Assembly (NCBI GenBank): GCA_937943605.1
Contig: CALEAW010000001.1
Coordinates: 1 to 17,290, forward strand
Length of the DNA stretch: 17,290 bases
Direction: 5' to 3'
From: an uncultured Sutterella sp.
GTDB lineage: Bacteria > Pseudomonadota > Gammaproteobacteria > Burkholderiales > Burkholderiaceae_F
In this document: positions 1 to 8,335 of the stretch, in pieces
Layout: each line of letters begins with the position of its first letter
How positions within the stretch are numbered: the stretch's first letter is position 1
Notes under the pieces: model-generated
Told to the model about the DNA's origin: nothing
What the model saw: the letters and a program-made list of their open reading frames with translations, nothing else
The model's database searches: none
Made by a program: the position numbers and the translations under genes

Positions 1-49
1 TAGGTCGTTAACTCACTCCTGAGCGTCGAGAGTAAAAAATCGCTGGAAG

Positions 50-310
50 TTAACGCCCGAGATAAATGGTTGTGGACTCAAAATCCTTTAGCGTGTCGTA
101 CAGCTTTTCACCATTCGGTCCAAAATAGCTCTCTTTTGAAGGCTCGCTACCATAAATGTACTGACCACCAATGATGTCATCGTTGTAGGTCGTCTTCGTC
201 AAATCAATGTTCTGACCTTCAAGAACGAACTTTGCATGCGCCGGCGCAACTGTTGCGGCCACAGCAGCAATCACGGCAATATGAATGAGTGAGTATGAGG
301 CGTGTTTCAT
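50..310 (-). CDS. Short secreted protein, probable autotransporter remnant
   Basis: The predicted product is 86 aa. I start it at the ATG at 310, not the upstream ATG at 349, because AAGGAA lies nine bases before the inner ATG and the encoded protein then begins directly with a classical signal peptide (MKH..., hydrophobic core, cleavage after APAHA at about residue 26). The mature part is only about 60 residues and contains DDIIGGQYIYGS and ESTTIYLG. These are short strand-forming stretches of the kind found at the start of autotransporter passengers. The frame stops at 50, but the next frame continues with GVNFQRFFTLDAQE before another stop, so a frameshifted gene start is possible. It is divergent from the intact autotransporter gene. 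I recognise no domain. It could instead be a genuine small exported protein. Confidence 0.4.
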   Translation of the reverse strand: MKHASYSLIHIAVIAAVAATVAPAHAKFVLEGQNIDLTKTTYNDDIIGGQYIYGSEPSKESYFGPNGEKLYDTLKDFESTTIYLGR

Positions 311-905
311 AACAACCGATTCCTTGTTTTCTTGAAAACTCTCAGTCAAAAGAATTCAACTTCATCTCTTCTCGAACAAGCCGTAACTTTGCGACATCCA
401 TTGTCATTGTTATAGACATACAGTTCCAACCATGGTTAACTGATCTGACTCGAACCCATTCGATTAGTCGCTTTGAATTCTTTCTTTAATCGAGCTATTA
501 AAAAGTGTGAACCGATCGCCTTATGTCAAACCACGGGTTTCTACGTATAGGTTCTACTTATTTATCACTGCCACTCGAGCCCTTTTGCGTCTTTAAATAA
601 ACTCAGTCACTGAACATCTCTGCATTGCGCCTGATGATTTTCATATCATGCAAATCCGTTAATCTTCAAGATTCAATTTACGAATGGAACTTATCGCTAA
701 AGATGCACCATTCACTAACGCCTATACGTTGCCACTACGCAACGTCACACAAATATCCGAAGATTTCAGCTTATCAGCGACTCTAACTACGAGGGCGTAC
801 CTACTTATTGATTCGACTCATCTCGAAAGCAGTCATAGAAATCGGCAAATCTCGTCCTAACAGACACTCTCTGAACCATACCTTCACTGTGGAGCATTAA
901 AGAGC

Positions 906-925
906 GAAGATTTGATTAAATCTTC
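906..925. repeat. Perfect 20-bp inverted repeat (8-bp arms, 4-bp spacer)
   Basis: The arms GAAGATTT and AAATCTTC flank GATT and are fully complementary. No T-run follows on either strand, so it does not look like an intrinsic terminator. It lies about 545 bases upstream of the autotransporter start. It could be a protein-binding site or the trace of a lost element. No family of binding site was recognised. Confidence 0.5.
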
Positions 926-1460
926 ATTAGGCATCTCACTTTAGGCCACGACATACATCTGGGAGTGTCAGCACTTTCAAACGCGAACTAATACTACATT
1001 CCCTTCTTTATTTCGTATGCCAATCATCAAAGAACTAGCTTCATGAAATTCCACTTCGCTGTATTCCCTAATCAGTATTAAGACACTTCAAAATAAATTC
1101 ACCTATCTCACAAATCAAAATCAGCCCAGATAGTTTGAGATAGCTTTAGATGGATTCTTTAATTTTAAAAAGTGGGTCTAAGCAATAAGACAGTGATATA
1201 TCGTTGTTTTTTAGCAACTGTACTTTTTAGCCGTTTCTAGATGCTAGTTCTCAGAACTTCTTCCATCCCACAGTCATTCCCTTGAGAGAAGTAGGAAAAC
1301 CTTAACAAAAAAGTCAAGGAGGAGAAACGGCAACCTTTGCATCTCAGGTTGTTATTCGTTCTAGGTAGTTGTACGGTAAATAAAGAAGTCAAAGAACGCG
1401 ACTTGCCTTTCTAGAAGAAACGCTAGCTTACTAAACGATACGTAGTTCGAGACATATTAA

Positions 1461-1465
1461 AAGGA
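1461..1465 (+). promoter_or_regulatory. Ribosome binding site of the autotransporter
   Basis: AAGGA precedes two adjacent ATG codons at 1470 and 1473. Its spacing is four bases to the first and seven to the second. The second ATG is therefore the better-spaced initiation codon, although the product differs by only one methionine. Confidence 0.6.
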
Positions 1466-1469
1466 CATT

Positions 1470-4400
1470 ATGATGACATTCAATAAATTACCGGCCTGGC
1501 AATCTTCGTTAGATCGTAGATTTCACCGTTTACCAATTGTGATCGCAACGGCTTTGGTGTGTACATCTCTCCAAGCCAATCCTACTATCGACTTTAACGG
1601 TTCAAACCAGTGGAAAGACTATCTTGATGATGGTACTCATCTTGAACATATATCAGTGAACGATGAGTCGAGTGAAATAAATAAAAAAAATTGGACTATC
1701 AAAGTAGGAGAAGATGGCAAAGGGACATTATTTTTTGGACCTGTAAACAATAATAAACCTTTAGAAGTTAATGGTTCGCTGATACAAGCCTATGGAACCA
1801 ACGATGAACTTGGGATTTCTATTGACGGGAATTTAACCATTGAGAACGCACATTCAAATGGAATTTATTCAGGTTTTATATTGGGTAGGTATAATAAAGA
1901 ACCAAATTATGGCAGTCATTATTGGTATGCAGGTAAAGGCTATTTTAATATAACCGGCGATCTATCAATTAAAAATTCGACTTCAGACGAATATGGCATA
2001 TACCTTTACAGTCCAAACGAATACACGAATAAAGATTCAAGTATAAATTTTTTAAATATTCATATTGAAGACACAAAGGTTAGAGAAAAGTTATTTTGTA
2101 TATACGATACACCATCATTTTCATCCAAGAACATCACAATCAAAGGACAACCCACAAACTTAGAAAACAACAAATCATTTACGACAAGCGCCAGTGTATT
2201 ATTAGATGTACGAGCCGACGGTGATATTAATACAGGCGACATAAATATAGATAATGTTTACGTTAAAGATAACACAGGCTCTGAAATCGGAGATATCATC
2301 CTTTTAACAAGTTCAAATGGAAAAATCAAAACAGGTTACATCAATGTCTCTAACTCTGTCGGCTCAGGAGATGTTGTTATCCTGGCTGGAAAGTCCGTAA
2401 AAGCTAGCGACATTAATGTAAAGACTATAAACCTGATCGACCGTAGAGCAAGACATATCGTAGGGATTAGCGGTGAATATTTTGATGTAGGCGAGATTAA
2501 CGTTGACAACATTTCATTTATTCAAGACTCGCGCCACGATTACGATCCTAAAAGTATCGTTCATATCGAACAAAGAAAAAGTAATCATAATTATAAATCT
2601 ATAATTTCTTCAATTAATGCCTCGAATATTAACTTTGAAGACTCCCAAGACGACCATCACTTTTGCGCCATAAAAATCAACAACTCCAACAACCTCCACA
2701 TAAACTCAATTTCAACTTCATCCATTAAAAATTTTCATGTTTATGATGATTTCAGCAATGATTTAGAGACAACAGGTCTTTTACTTACAGATTCGCAAGT
2801 TACAATCAACAACGCAATGATAAATGACATTTCAAGCCATAACACATCATTCGGAATAATAGAAATCAATAAAGACAAAAACAACAGCTCAAAGCATTTA
2901 AAATCAAACAATCTTACAATAAAAAATATTAACGGGAAGTTTTTATCCGTAGGTTACTTTTCACCCATTAATCTTACACCCAACCAAAATCAGTCTCAAA
3001 TTGAATTTTTAACTATAGAAAACATAAGTCATCAATTAGCTGACAACACACAAAATTCAAAAGCTCAATGCTTCGGAATTTATTTATCAAATAAAGAGTT
3101 ATCTATTTCAAATCTCAGCACCACGGGTATCGTAGGCAATTCATATACTGCTGACATAGTTGCCACAAACTCTTCAGAAGTTAGTATTGCTAACGCAATT
3201 ATTAATTCACAAAATCTACCGGCTATCAATATCAATAAAGAAAAAACAGTGAAAGGAGTCGCAATTTACGCTGACAATAGCACGGTCTCTATTAATAAAG
3301 GATATGTGTCAGGGGATGCCATCATTAACAACTCCTCCACGTTAAATCTAGGTTCAGATACATTCACAGACAAAAAAACCACAGAAAATATAAATATCGG
3401 CAATTACCTTTCAAATATTTATGTCACCAACAACGCAAAAGCTAATATTGCATTGGGAAAAAAATCATACTTAGAAGGTGTAATTGACGACTATTGGAAC
3501 GACCACAGTTCTCGTGATTATCATTTATATTCTCCAGGACAATTTTATGAGGATTCAGAAAAACTAGAGCCAGAAAAAATTACAATATCATCTTCCGGCA
3601 CAGCTAACCTCACACTCAACGGCGGCACTTGGCACGCCACAGGCGAAAGCTTCGTCACCAACCTAACCTTTGGCGATCAAGCCGGTACATTGGATTTGCG
3701 CTCCAAAGGTCACTATGACGTTTTGGTTAAAAACTTAAAGGGCAACGGTCAAGTCCACATGCTCTTTGGCACGAATGAGCAAGACGCTGGAGGTTTGATT
3801 CATACGGATATGCTCTATGTTCAGAACTTGGATGAAAATGCCAAGCTCACGATCTACGCCCACCCAGATGATTCTGTCACGTCTTTAGAAGACCTGAACG
3901 GGCTTCATTTTGCGACGACTAATAAGACTAACGGTGGACAATTTAATGTCGTTTTGCAGGATCAAGGTTTTCTCGATCTTAACCTCCCTGTCACCAGTGA
4001 GTCCTACGATCCTAATAGCGCTATTAACGAAGCCTATAACGGTCACGGCAATGGTGACAGTGAAAAGCCGGGTGATGCAGTCATTGACGACATTTTCCAA
4101 AACGGTGGTACGAATTGGGTCATTCAAACTGATGGGCTCACTCCAACACCCAAACCAGATCCGAAACCTGAACCGCAGCCACAACCAGACCCACAGCCAC
4201 AGCCTCAGCCACAGCCTCAGCCCCAACCTGAACTTTCGACTGTCGGCAGCACCCTGTTAGCTACAGCTCGCAGCAATTACTGGACAGCGGTTGAAATGGA
4301 TCGCCTCAACAAACGTTTAGGTGACGCTCGCTACGCTAATGGCGATGATGGTGTTTGGTTACGTATGCGCTATGAATCGAATGGCACGAATTCTGGCTAC

Positions 4401-5156
4401 GGTGACTTTGAAAGTGATGCAGTTACCTATCAGTTAGGGTTTGATCATGCCTTCAAGCGCAACAACGGTCGTTGGATTGTTGGTGGTGCAGTCGACTACA
4501 AGGATGCTGATGTTGATTACAAGTCGATCACTGGTGAAGGTAGCACTGACCGTTTAGGCCTCAAGGTCTACGGCACTTGGCTTGGTGACAACGGTGCGTA
4601 TGTCGACGTCAACGCAATCTGGGGCAATCTCTCGAACAAATTCGACATTGTGAATGGTCTTGGGGAAAAGATTAAAGCGGACTACGACAACCACATCATG
4701 GGCGTTTCTGCTGAAACCGGTCATCGATTCACATTAGCGAATGGCTTCTTTGCCGAACCACAAATGCAACTCCAGTATTTGCGTGTCACGGATGCCAACT
4801 ACAGCACCTCTCAGGGCACACGTATGGTGCACGAAGACTTTGACTCTGTGATCAGCCGTGTTGGCTTGAGAAGTGGCATGTCATTTGGTCAAGCTAAGGA
4901 ACATACGGTTTACGCCAAGGCTGACTGGATGCACGAATGGGCTGGCGACCAAAAGATCAAGGTTTATGACGTCACCACAAGTCGCTCTGGGTTCGATGCT
5001 TCGATCGACAATAAGGGTAGTTGGTATGACGTAGGCTTTGGTGCTCAAGCGAAGTTGTCTGATGCGTCCTATGGCTTCGTTGACATGGAATATCGCTTCG
5101 GTAATAGTCTAGACAAGAGCTGGGTCGTTAATGCTGGTGTCCGCTACGCCTTCTAA
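1470..5156 (+). CDS. Autotransporter (type Va) with beta-helix-like passenger
   Basis: The 1228-aa protein is probably displayed on the cell surface, most likely for adhesion or host interaction. The N-terminus is a long signal region (charged part to about residue 20, hydrophobic core 21-35, cleavage after SLQA near residue 36). Residues about 37-890 are a passenger rich in Asn, Ser, Ile and Asp with many short repeated strands, as in right-handed beta-helix passengers. No catalytic motif was seen. A Pro/Gln/Lys linker (about 891-920) leads to a C-terminal beta-barrel of about 290 residues, which opens with WTAVEMDRLNKRLGDARYA and ends VNAGVRYAF with the terminal Phe used for outer-membrane insertion. 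The gene is monocistronic and is followed by a hairpin. Codon use changes sharply near residue 710: AT-rich before, more GC after. This suggests passenger exchange. Actual ligand unknown. Confidence 0.92.
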   Translation: MMTFNKLPAWQSSLDRRFHRLPIVIATALVCTSLQANPTIDFNGSNQWKDYLDDGTHLEHISVNDESSEINKKNWTIKVGEDGKGTLFFGPVNNNKPLEVNGSLIQAYGTNDELGISIDGNLTIENAHSNGIYSGFILGRYNKEPNYGSHYWYAGKGYFNITGDLSIKNSTSDEYGIYLYSPNEYTNKDSSINFLNIHIEDTKVREKLFCIYDTPSFSSKNITIKGQPTNLENNKSFTTSASVLLDVRADGDINTGDINIDNVYVKDNTGSEIGDIILLTSSNGKIKTGYINVSNSVGSGDVVILAGKSVKASDINVKTINLIDRRARHIVGISGEYFDVGEINVDNISFIQDSRHDYDPKSIVHIEQRKSNHNYKSIISSINASNINFEDSQDDHHFCAIKINNSNNLHINSISTSSIKNFHVYDDFSNDLETTGLLLTDSQVTINNAMINDISSHNTSFGIIEINKDKNNSSKHLKSNNLTIKNINGKFLSVGYFSPINLTPNQNQSQIEFLTIENISHQLADNTQNSKAQCFGIYLSNKELSISNLSTTGIVGNSYTADIVATNSSEVSIANAIINSQNLPAININKEKTVKGVAIYADNSTVSINKGYVSGDAIINNSSTLNLGSDTFTDKKTTENINIGNYLSNIYVTNNAKANIALGKKSYLEGVIDDYWNDHSSRDYHLYSPGQFYEDSEKLEPEKITISSSGTANLTLNGGTWHATGESFVTNLTFGDQAGTLDLRSKGHYDVLVKNLKGNGQVHMLFGTNEQDAGGLIHTDMLYVQNLDENAKLTIYAHPDDSVTSLEDLNGLHFATTNKTNGGQFNVVLQDQGFLDLNLPVTSESYDPNSAINEAYNGHGNGDSEKPGDAVIDDIFQNGGTNWVIQTDGLTPTPKPDPKPEPQPQPDPQPQPQPQPQPQPELSTVGSTLLATARSNYWTAVEMDRLNKRLGDARYANGDDGVWLRMRYESNGTNSGYGDFESDAVTYQLGFDHAFKRNNGRWIVGGAVDYKDADVDYKSITGEGSTDRLGLKVYGTWLGDNGAYVDVNAIWGNLSNKFDIVNGLGEKIKADYDNHIMGVSAETGHRFTLANGFFAEPQMQLQYLRVTDANYSTSQGTRMVHEDFDSVISRVGLRSGMSFGQAKEHTVYAKADWMHEWAGDQKIKVYDVTTSRSGFDASIDNKGSWYDVGFGAQAKLSDASYGFVDMEYRFGNSLDKSWVVNAGVRYAF
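4140..4229 (+). repeat. Tandem CAGCC(A/T) tract coding for the Pro-Gln linker
   Basis: Repeated six-base units (CCACAG, CCTCAG and variants) encode alternating Pro-Gln after an initial Pro-Lys/Asp/Glu section. This linker joins the passenger to the barrel. Because the units are six bases long, gain or loss keeps the frame, so linker length could vary between strains without inactivating the protein. Confidence 0.75.
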
Positions 5157-5183
5157 ACCAACTTAACTTCATTCTCCTCTAAC

Positions 5184-5221
5184 CTAACGGGGCAGTCTCC
5201 ATCAAGAGATTGCCCCGTTAG
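5184..5221. terminator. Strong bidirectional terminator-like hairpin
   Basis: A 16-bp stem (CTAACGGGGCAGTCTC paired with GAGATTGCCCCGTTAG, one G-T wobble) closes a six-base loop. It lies 28 bases after the autotransporter stop and 50 bases beyond the stop of the convergent FtsZ-like gene, so it can serve both transcripts. The T-run after it on the plus strand is short (GTTTC), and there is none on the minus strand. Termination efficiency is therefore uncertain. Confidence 0.75.
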
Positions 5222-5271
5222 TTTCAGGCACGCAACCTCTAGCAACGCACCCGCCCTTTCGTTATTCGGCC

Positions 5272-6276
5272 TTAATTAACAAATGTCGGCACCACCAAAT
5301 TTTGCATCCATTCAGGCGATTCTCCTTTCTTATCCTTTTCTTCATGCCACTTCTTCCAACGGCTTTGCCCATCAACACCACTGCACACCATAAGTACTTC
5401 CACTTCTTCGGTTTGAGTCTCAACTGTGTTACAGCCAAAAAACACAATGGCGGACTTGTGATGCCACTTCGCAAAGCTTAGTAACGCTTCACGCATTTCC
5501 CCAAGTTCCAACGAGTTAGGGCCAAAACAGAACCAAAGGAGCCCTCTTGTCACATCTGGCTCAATAACCTTAAATAAGGGCGATGCCATCACCTGGTTAG
5601 TCGCTTCAAGCGCACGATGCTCGCCAGTTCCTTTGGCCATACCAATCAACACCGAAGGACCTTCACTCAAAATAGTCAGAAGATCTTCTACTCCAATCCC
5701 GATCGTATTTGACTGATCGAGCATGCGCGAAACGATATGGCAGCTATTCACCAAATAATCTTCAGCGCCCGACATCGGTGCACCTTCGCGCGTGGGTTCA
5801 AAGTCATCGGCATTTAAAGCCATCAAACCATAGACCAATTCACGTAACGCAGTAGCAGTCGCTTCCGCACGGGTAAAACGCTCAACATCCTTATTGGACG
5901 GCATACTCACCAAGGCCACGATGTTTGTATTCACGCGTTCAACCTTAGAAACCAAACGAAGGATCAACGCGTCGGTTGCTTCGTCACCTAGCTCAGCCAT
6001 CACCCATACGAGCTTTTCGTTATCAAGCATCAGGGCCAACGTCGCATCGACCTCTTGAGGTCTGACGTCCGCCAAATTAAGATGCTTAACACTCTCCGCC
6101 TTATAGGTGGCCGCCCCCATATCGACGGTCTCCAAGACGAGATAATTGAGCGGACGCAAGGCTAACTGCGCCACCATACGTGCCCCGGCTTCCCCGACAC
6201 CCACGACCTTGGTCGGGATTGGTTGATCCAAATCTACGTTAAACGAAGTCGTGTGAGTACTTGTGTTTTCAGTCAC
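5272..6276 (-). CDS. Divergent FtsZ/tubulin-fold protein lacking the GTP signature
   Basis: The 334-aa product starts at GTG, preceded by AGGAG six bases upstream. By eye it aligns with FtsZ along its length: TKVVGVGEAGARMV (22-35) matches the first nucleotide loop (IKVIGVGGGGGNAV), LVWVMAELGDEATDALI (89-105) sits where FtsZ has VFVTAGMGGGTGTGAAP, and IGMAKGTGEHRALEATNQVMASPLF (211-235 region) matches the FtsZ stretch ...G.A.GE.RA.EAA..A.SSPLL. The tubulin signature GGGTGTG is replaced by GDEATDA. The T7-loop NxDxxD has become GIGVED, keeping only the last Asp (D198). It probably cannot bind or hydrolyse GTP like FtsZ. There is no FtsZ C-terminal tail for FtsA/ZipA, and the end is a short charged stretch. 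It stands alone, convergent with the autotransporter. It is a paralogue, not the cell-division FtsZ, and its role is unknown. Confidence 0.72.
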   Translation of the reverse strand: MTENTSTHTTSFNVDLDQPIPTKVVGVGEAGARMVAQLALRPLNYLVLETVDMGAATYKAESVKHLNLADVRPQEVDATLALMLDNEKLVWVMAELGDEATDALILRLVSKVERVNTNIVALVSMPSNKDVERFTRAEATATALRELVYGLMALNADDFEPTREGAPMSGAEDYLVNSCHIVSRMLDQSNTIGIGVEDLLTILSEGPSVLIGMAKGTGEHRALEATNQVMASPLFKVIEPDVTRGLLWFCFGPNSLELGEMREALLSFAKWHHKSAIVFFGCNTVETQTEEVEVLMVCSGVDGQSRWKKWHEEKDKKGESPEWMQNLVVPTFVN

Positions 6277-6297
6277 TTTTTGCTCCTAAAAAAGAAC

Positions 6298-6322
6298 TTT
6301 GATCGATTGATCAAAATCACCT
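6298..6322 (-). promoter_or_regulatory. FNR/CRP-like operator overlapping a perfect inverted repeat
   Basis: TTTGATC-GATT-GATCAAA (6298-6315) is a perfect inverted repeat. Overlapping it, TTGATCAAAATCAC (6307-6320) matches the FNR consensus TTGAT-N4-ATCAA at 9 of 10 positions. The 20-bp stretch 6303-6322 recurs with 18 of 20 identities upstream of the reductase operon at 13738-13757, in the same orientation relative to its gene. It ends 26 bases from the GTG start, so it overlaps the probable promoter or leader, which fits repression better than class II activation. Assignment to FNR is inference. Confidence 0.4.
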
Positions 6323-6360
6323 TATCAGAAGCCAAAGGACACTTTGAATTCGGCAATATT

Positions 6361-6386
6361 GAGGGCAGATGGCGGTGAACGCCCTC
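6361..6386. repeat. GC-rich hairpin upstream of the FtsZ-like gene
   Basis: GAGGGC and GCCCTC pair across a 14-base loop in the intergenic region between the two divergent genes. No T-run follows on either strand. Its function is unclear. Confidence 0.35.
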
Positions 6387-6478
6387 TTAGAGTAGCGAGA
6401 CTCCATCAAGCCAAACCGTACCGCAACAATGGCGCACACACCACATAGCCACAGCACGACACCCTACGCCCTTGCACG

Positions 6479-6494
6479 CCATCAGCTATGATGG
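6479..6494 (+). promoter_or_regulatory. Inverted repeat upstream of the Phd-like antitoxin
   Basis: CCATCA-GCTA-TGATGG is a perfect 6-bp-arm inverted repeat ending 28 bases before the antitoxin ATG. It overlaps TATGAT, a plausible -10 box. Phd/YefM proteins commonly repress their own promoters by binding palindromes near the start site, so this is a reasonable autoregulatory operator candidate. The repeat is also followed by TCTTTTC, so a terminator for an unseen upstream transcript is an alternative. Confidence 0.35.
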
Positions 6495-6522
6495 TCTTTT
6501 CAGACAAACATTCAGGTAAATA

Positions 6523-6750
6523 ATGGAAACCTTCTCGCTCGAAGATGCCCAAAGGCACCTTACGTCTATCGTTGACGACTTGACCGAAAATCCCACCGAA
6601 GTCATCCAAATCCAAGTAGACGATAAACCAGCAGCCGTGATCCTCTCGGCCGACCACTATGCCAAACTCAAGGCACAACTGCTCGACCTCGAAATCGATT
6701 CGATCTTAAGTGAATTTCGTGAGATCAACATGGCGTTAAGCAAGAGGTAA
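6523..6750 (+). CDS. Phd/YefM-family antitoxin, no partner toxin
   Basis: The 75-aa protein has the compact layout of the Phd/YefM fold: METFSLEDAQRHLTSIVDDL (N-terminal dimerisation strand and helix), then a beta-hairpin region VIQIQVDDKPAAVILSADHYAKLKAQL typical of the family, then a short C-terminal helix that in complete systems wraps the toxin. The SD is weak (CAGG six bases before the ATG). In normal modules a RelE, Doc or similar toxin gene follows within a few bases. Here only 21 bases separate its stop from the stop of the convergent RloB-like gene, so there is no adjacent toxin. It may be a solitary repressor, an anti-toxin acting in trans, or the remainder of a decayed module. Confidence 0.78.
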   Translation: METFSLEDAQRHLTSIVDDLTENPTEVIQIQVDDKPAAVILSADHYAKLKAQLLDLEIDSILSEFREINMALSKR

Positions 6751-6771
6751 AGCCAATACCGCCCACCACCT

Positions 6772-8292
6772 TTAAAACGGCACATCGTCCTCAAACACGT
6801 CCCAGGCCGTGGTGCTCGTAGCATCTTCAGGCACTAACAACATATCATGCATATCATCACGTTCAGACTCACGCTCAAGGAGCCAAACCTCTAACCGTAC
6901 AAGCGCGGCATAGAGTTTCTTCCAAGATTTGATACCCGGTCGGGAGTGATTCTGTTTATGTGCGTTCGTTAAAGTCGTTTTAAACCCGACCAAAAAAGAC
7001 AACTGATCTTTGAAAGAAGCCTTCTTGATTGCCTGCTTAAGCACCATAGGCGCGTGCTCTTGAAGCCAATGTTTGACGTCACGGATAGCCTGATTGAGTG
7101 CGTCAAGCTCCGCATCAGTCCAGTCACTCTTCTCTTCTTCTTGACCTTGAAGGAGTTGTTGCGCCGTCGTGAAAATCACCAGCATCGCCTTTTCTGGCGG
7201 CAAAGTTTCATCGAGTATCGCCGCTTCGGCCACCGCTTTCAGGTCTGCCATCACGGCTTGTGGTGTTCGTCCGGCCATCTCGCAAAGAGAATCAATCAAA
7301 TCAGGGAGCGTTGAACCTGGTCCCACCTGAGGTTCCACATGCTCACGCGCACGCTCATAAGCCAAAGCCATGCGAGAGGCAAAGACATCAAAATTCGTTG
7401 CTGCAGCTTTCTTATATTCAGGCACCATGGCTTTGAGGGTGTCATAGCACGTTTCAGCCTTGGTCGTCAGTTCAAACACTTCTTCAGTGACGACACGTTT
7501 TTGCCATTGGCTGATGATCTCAGTCTCTACTTGACGACTGATGATCAATTCTTGGTCAAGTGGCAAATCGTCTTTAAAATTTGGCTGATGTAGGAGTAAC
7601 CAATACTCAAAGCACGGATTTGTATTGGCCAAATGCATAAACGGAAAATGTTGCACTAGGTCATAGGCTTCGTGATAACGTGCATGAGAATCGCGGTCAA
7701 AGACCATCCAAACATCTGACCAAGGGCACGATCCAAGCTGACGGTCCCAAAGCACCTTGCTCGCAATGCTCTTAAAGGCCGAACCTGGATCCTTAACGGT
7801 CGAACAGTGCAGATCAACACGATCTTCTAGGCTTAAATACGCTACAAAGGCCTTGAGATACTCAAGTTCCGTTTCGCCCTCACAAAAGATGGCGATCTTT
7901 GGCATCGTTTTAGGCTCAGCTATTCGATCCTTGGTCTCTGCCTTTGCTTCCATCGCATCATCAGCGTCATCACTCGTCACACGCACGAGCGCCTCCGCAG
8001 GTTCAGCGCTGACGTTCTTTGCTAACGTCGCGTCTTGAAGTTTAGCCTTAGGTTTTTGAGCTTTCTCTTTGGATGTGCCACGCCTCGAACCAACCGTCAT
8101 GGCTGCGACAAACGCTTCAACTTGCGCTTTTTCTTCGTCACGGACGTCATGCCATTGCGGATCATAACGACCAGTCGTTTGAGACACTGTGGCTACGGCC
8201 AAGCACCTTTTTCCGTCAGCATCTTCAATAAAAACCTTTCTCGAAATGCCATCAGGCAACGTGCGATAGTGAAGCGCCATTTTAAAACTCAT
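6772..8292 (-). CDS. RloB-like Toprim protein with extra N- and C-terminal regions
   Basis: The 506-aa product starts at ATG 8292, with AAGGG eight bases before. Residues about 130-320 match the RloB family: FCEGETELEYL (136-146) gives the Toprim acidic Glu138, VWMVFDRDSHA (194-204) gives the D199-x-D201 pair, and ANTNPCFEYWLLLHQ (222-236) is the RloB hallmark SNPCFExWLLxH. EYKKAAATNFDVF (292-304) resembles the following Y-x-K segment. Toprim domains use these acids to hold metal for nucleic-acid cleavage. RloB is best known as the partner of an RloA-type ATPase in anticodon-nuclease/defence islands, but no RloA gene is adjacent. The protein also has an unrecognised domain at 1-66, a charged Ala/Lys linker (67-128) and a helical C-terminal region of about 180 residues. 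The family RloB proteins I know are shorter. Confidence 0.75.
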   Translation of the reverse strand: MSFKMALHYRTLPDGISRKVFIEDADGKRCLAVATVSQTTGRYDPQWHDVRDEEKAQVEAFVAAMTVGSRRGTSKEKAQKPKAKLQDATLAKNVSAEPAEALVRVTSDDADDAMEAKAETKDRIAEPKTMPKIAIFCEGETELEYLKAFVAYLSLEDRVDLHCSTVKDPGSAFKSIASKVLWDRQLGSCPWSDVWMVFDRDSHARYHEAYDLVQHFPFMHLANTNPCFEYWLLLHQPNFKDDLPLDQELIISRQVETEIISQWQKRVVTEEVFELTTKAETCYDTLKAMVPEYKKAAATNFDVFASRMALAYERAREHVEPQVGPGSTLPDLIDSLCEMAGRTPQAVMADLKAVAEAAILDETLPPEKAMLVIFTTAQQLLQGQEEEKSDWTDAELDALNQAIRDVKHWLQEHAPMVLKQAIKKASFKDQLSFLVGFKTTLTNAHKQNHSRPGIKSWKKLYAALVRLEVWLLERESERDDMHDMLLVPEDATSTTAWDVFEDDVPF

Positions 8293-8335
8293 TTATCAAA
8301 CCCTTGAAGCCAGTCACCACTTCTGTGGCAGTCCG

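Larger units (their letters stand above)
311..1469. other. 1.16 kb gene-free stretch between divergent genes
   Basis: I see no credible gene on either strand. The stretch is AT-rich, and no frame carries a ribosome binding site followed by a protein-like sequence. It holds one perfect 20-bp inverted repeat (906-925) and a strong purine-rich SD-like run, AAGGAGGAG, at about 1317-1325 with no usable ATG behind it. It presumably contains the divergent promoters for the genes on either side, but I could not place either with confidence. Confidence 0.6.

Noticed and set aside
1317..1410. AAGGAGGAG followed by a TTG-started 25-codon frame with a lipobox-like LGSC
   Set aside because: The spacing from SD to TTG is about 12 bases, the start is a poor codon, and the peptide has no further support. 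Chance is the simpler reading.
3885..4226. 113-codon minus-strand frame rich in Leu, Arg and Trp
   Set aside because: It is the antisense of the Pro-Gln linker and passenger end; its low-complexity composition comes from the tandem repeat, and it has no start signal.
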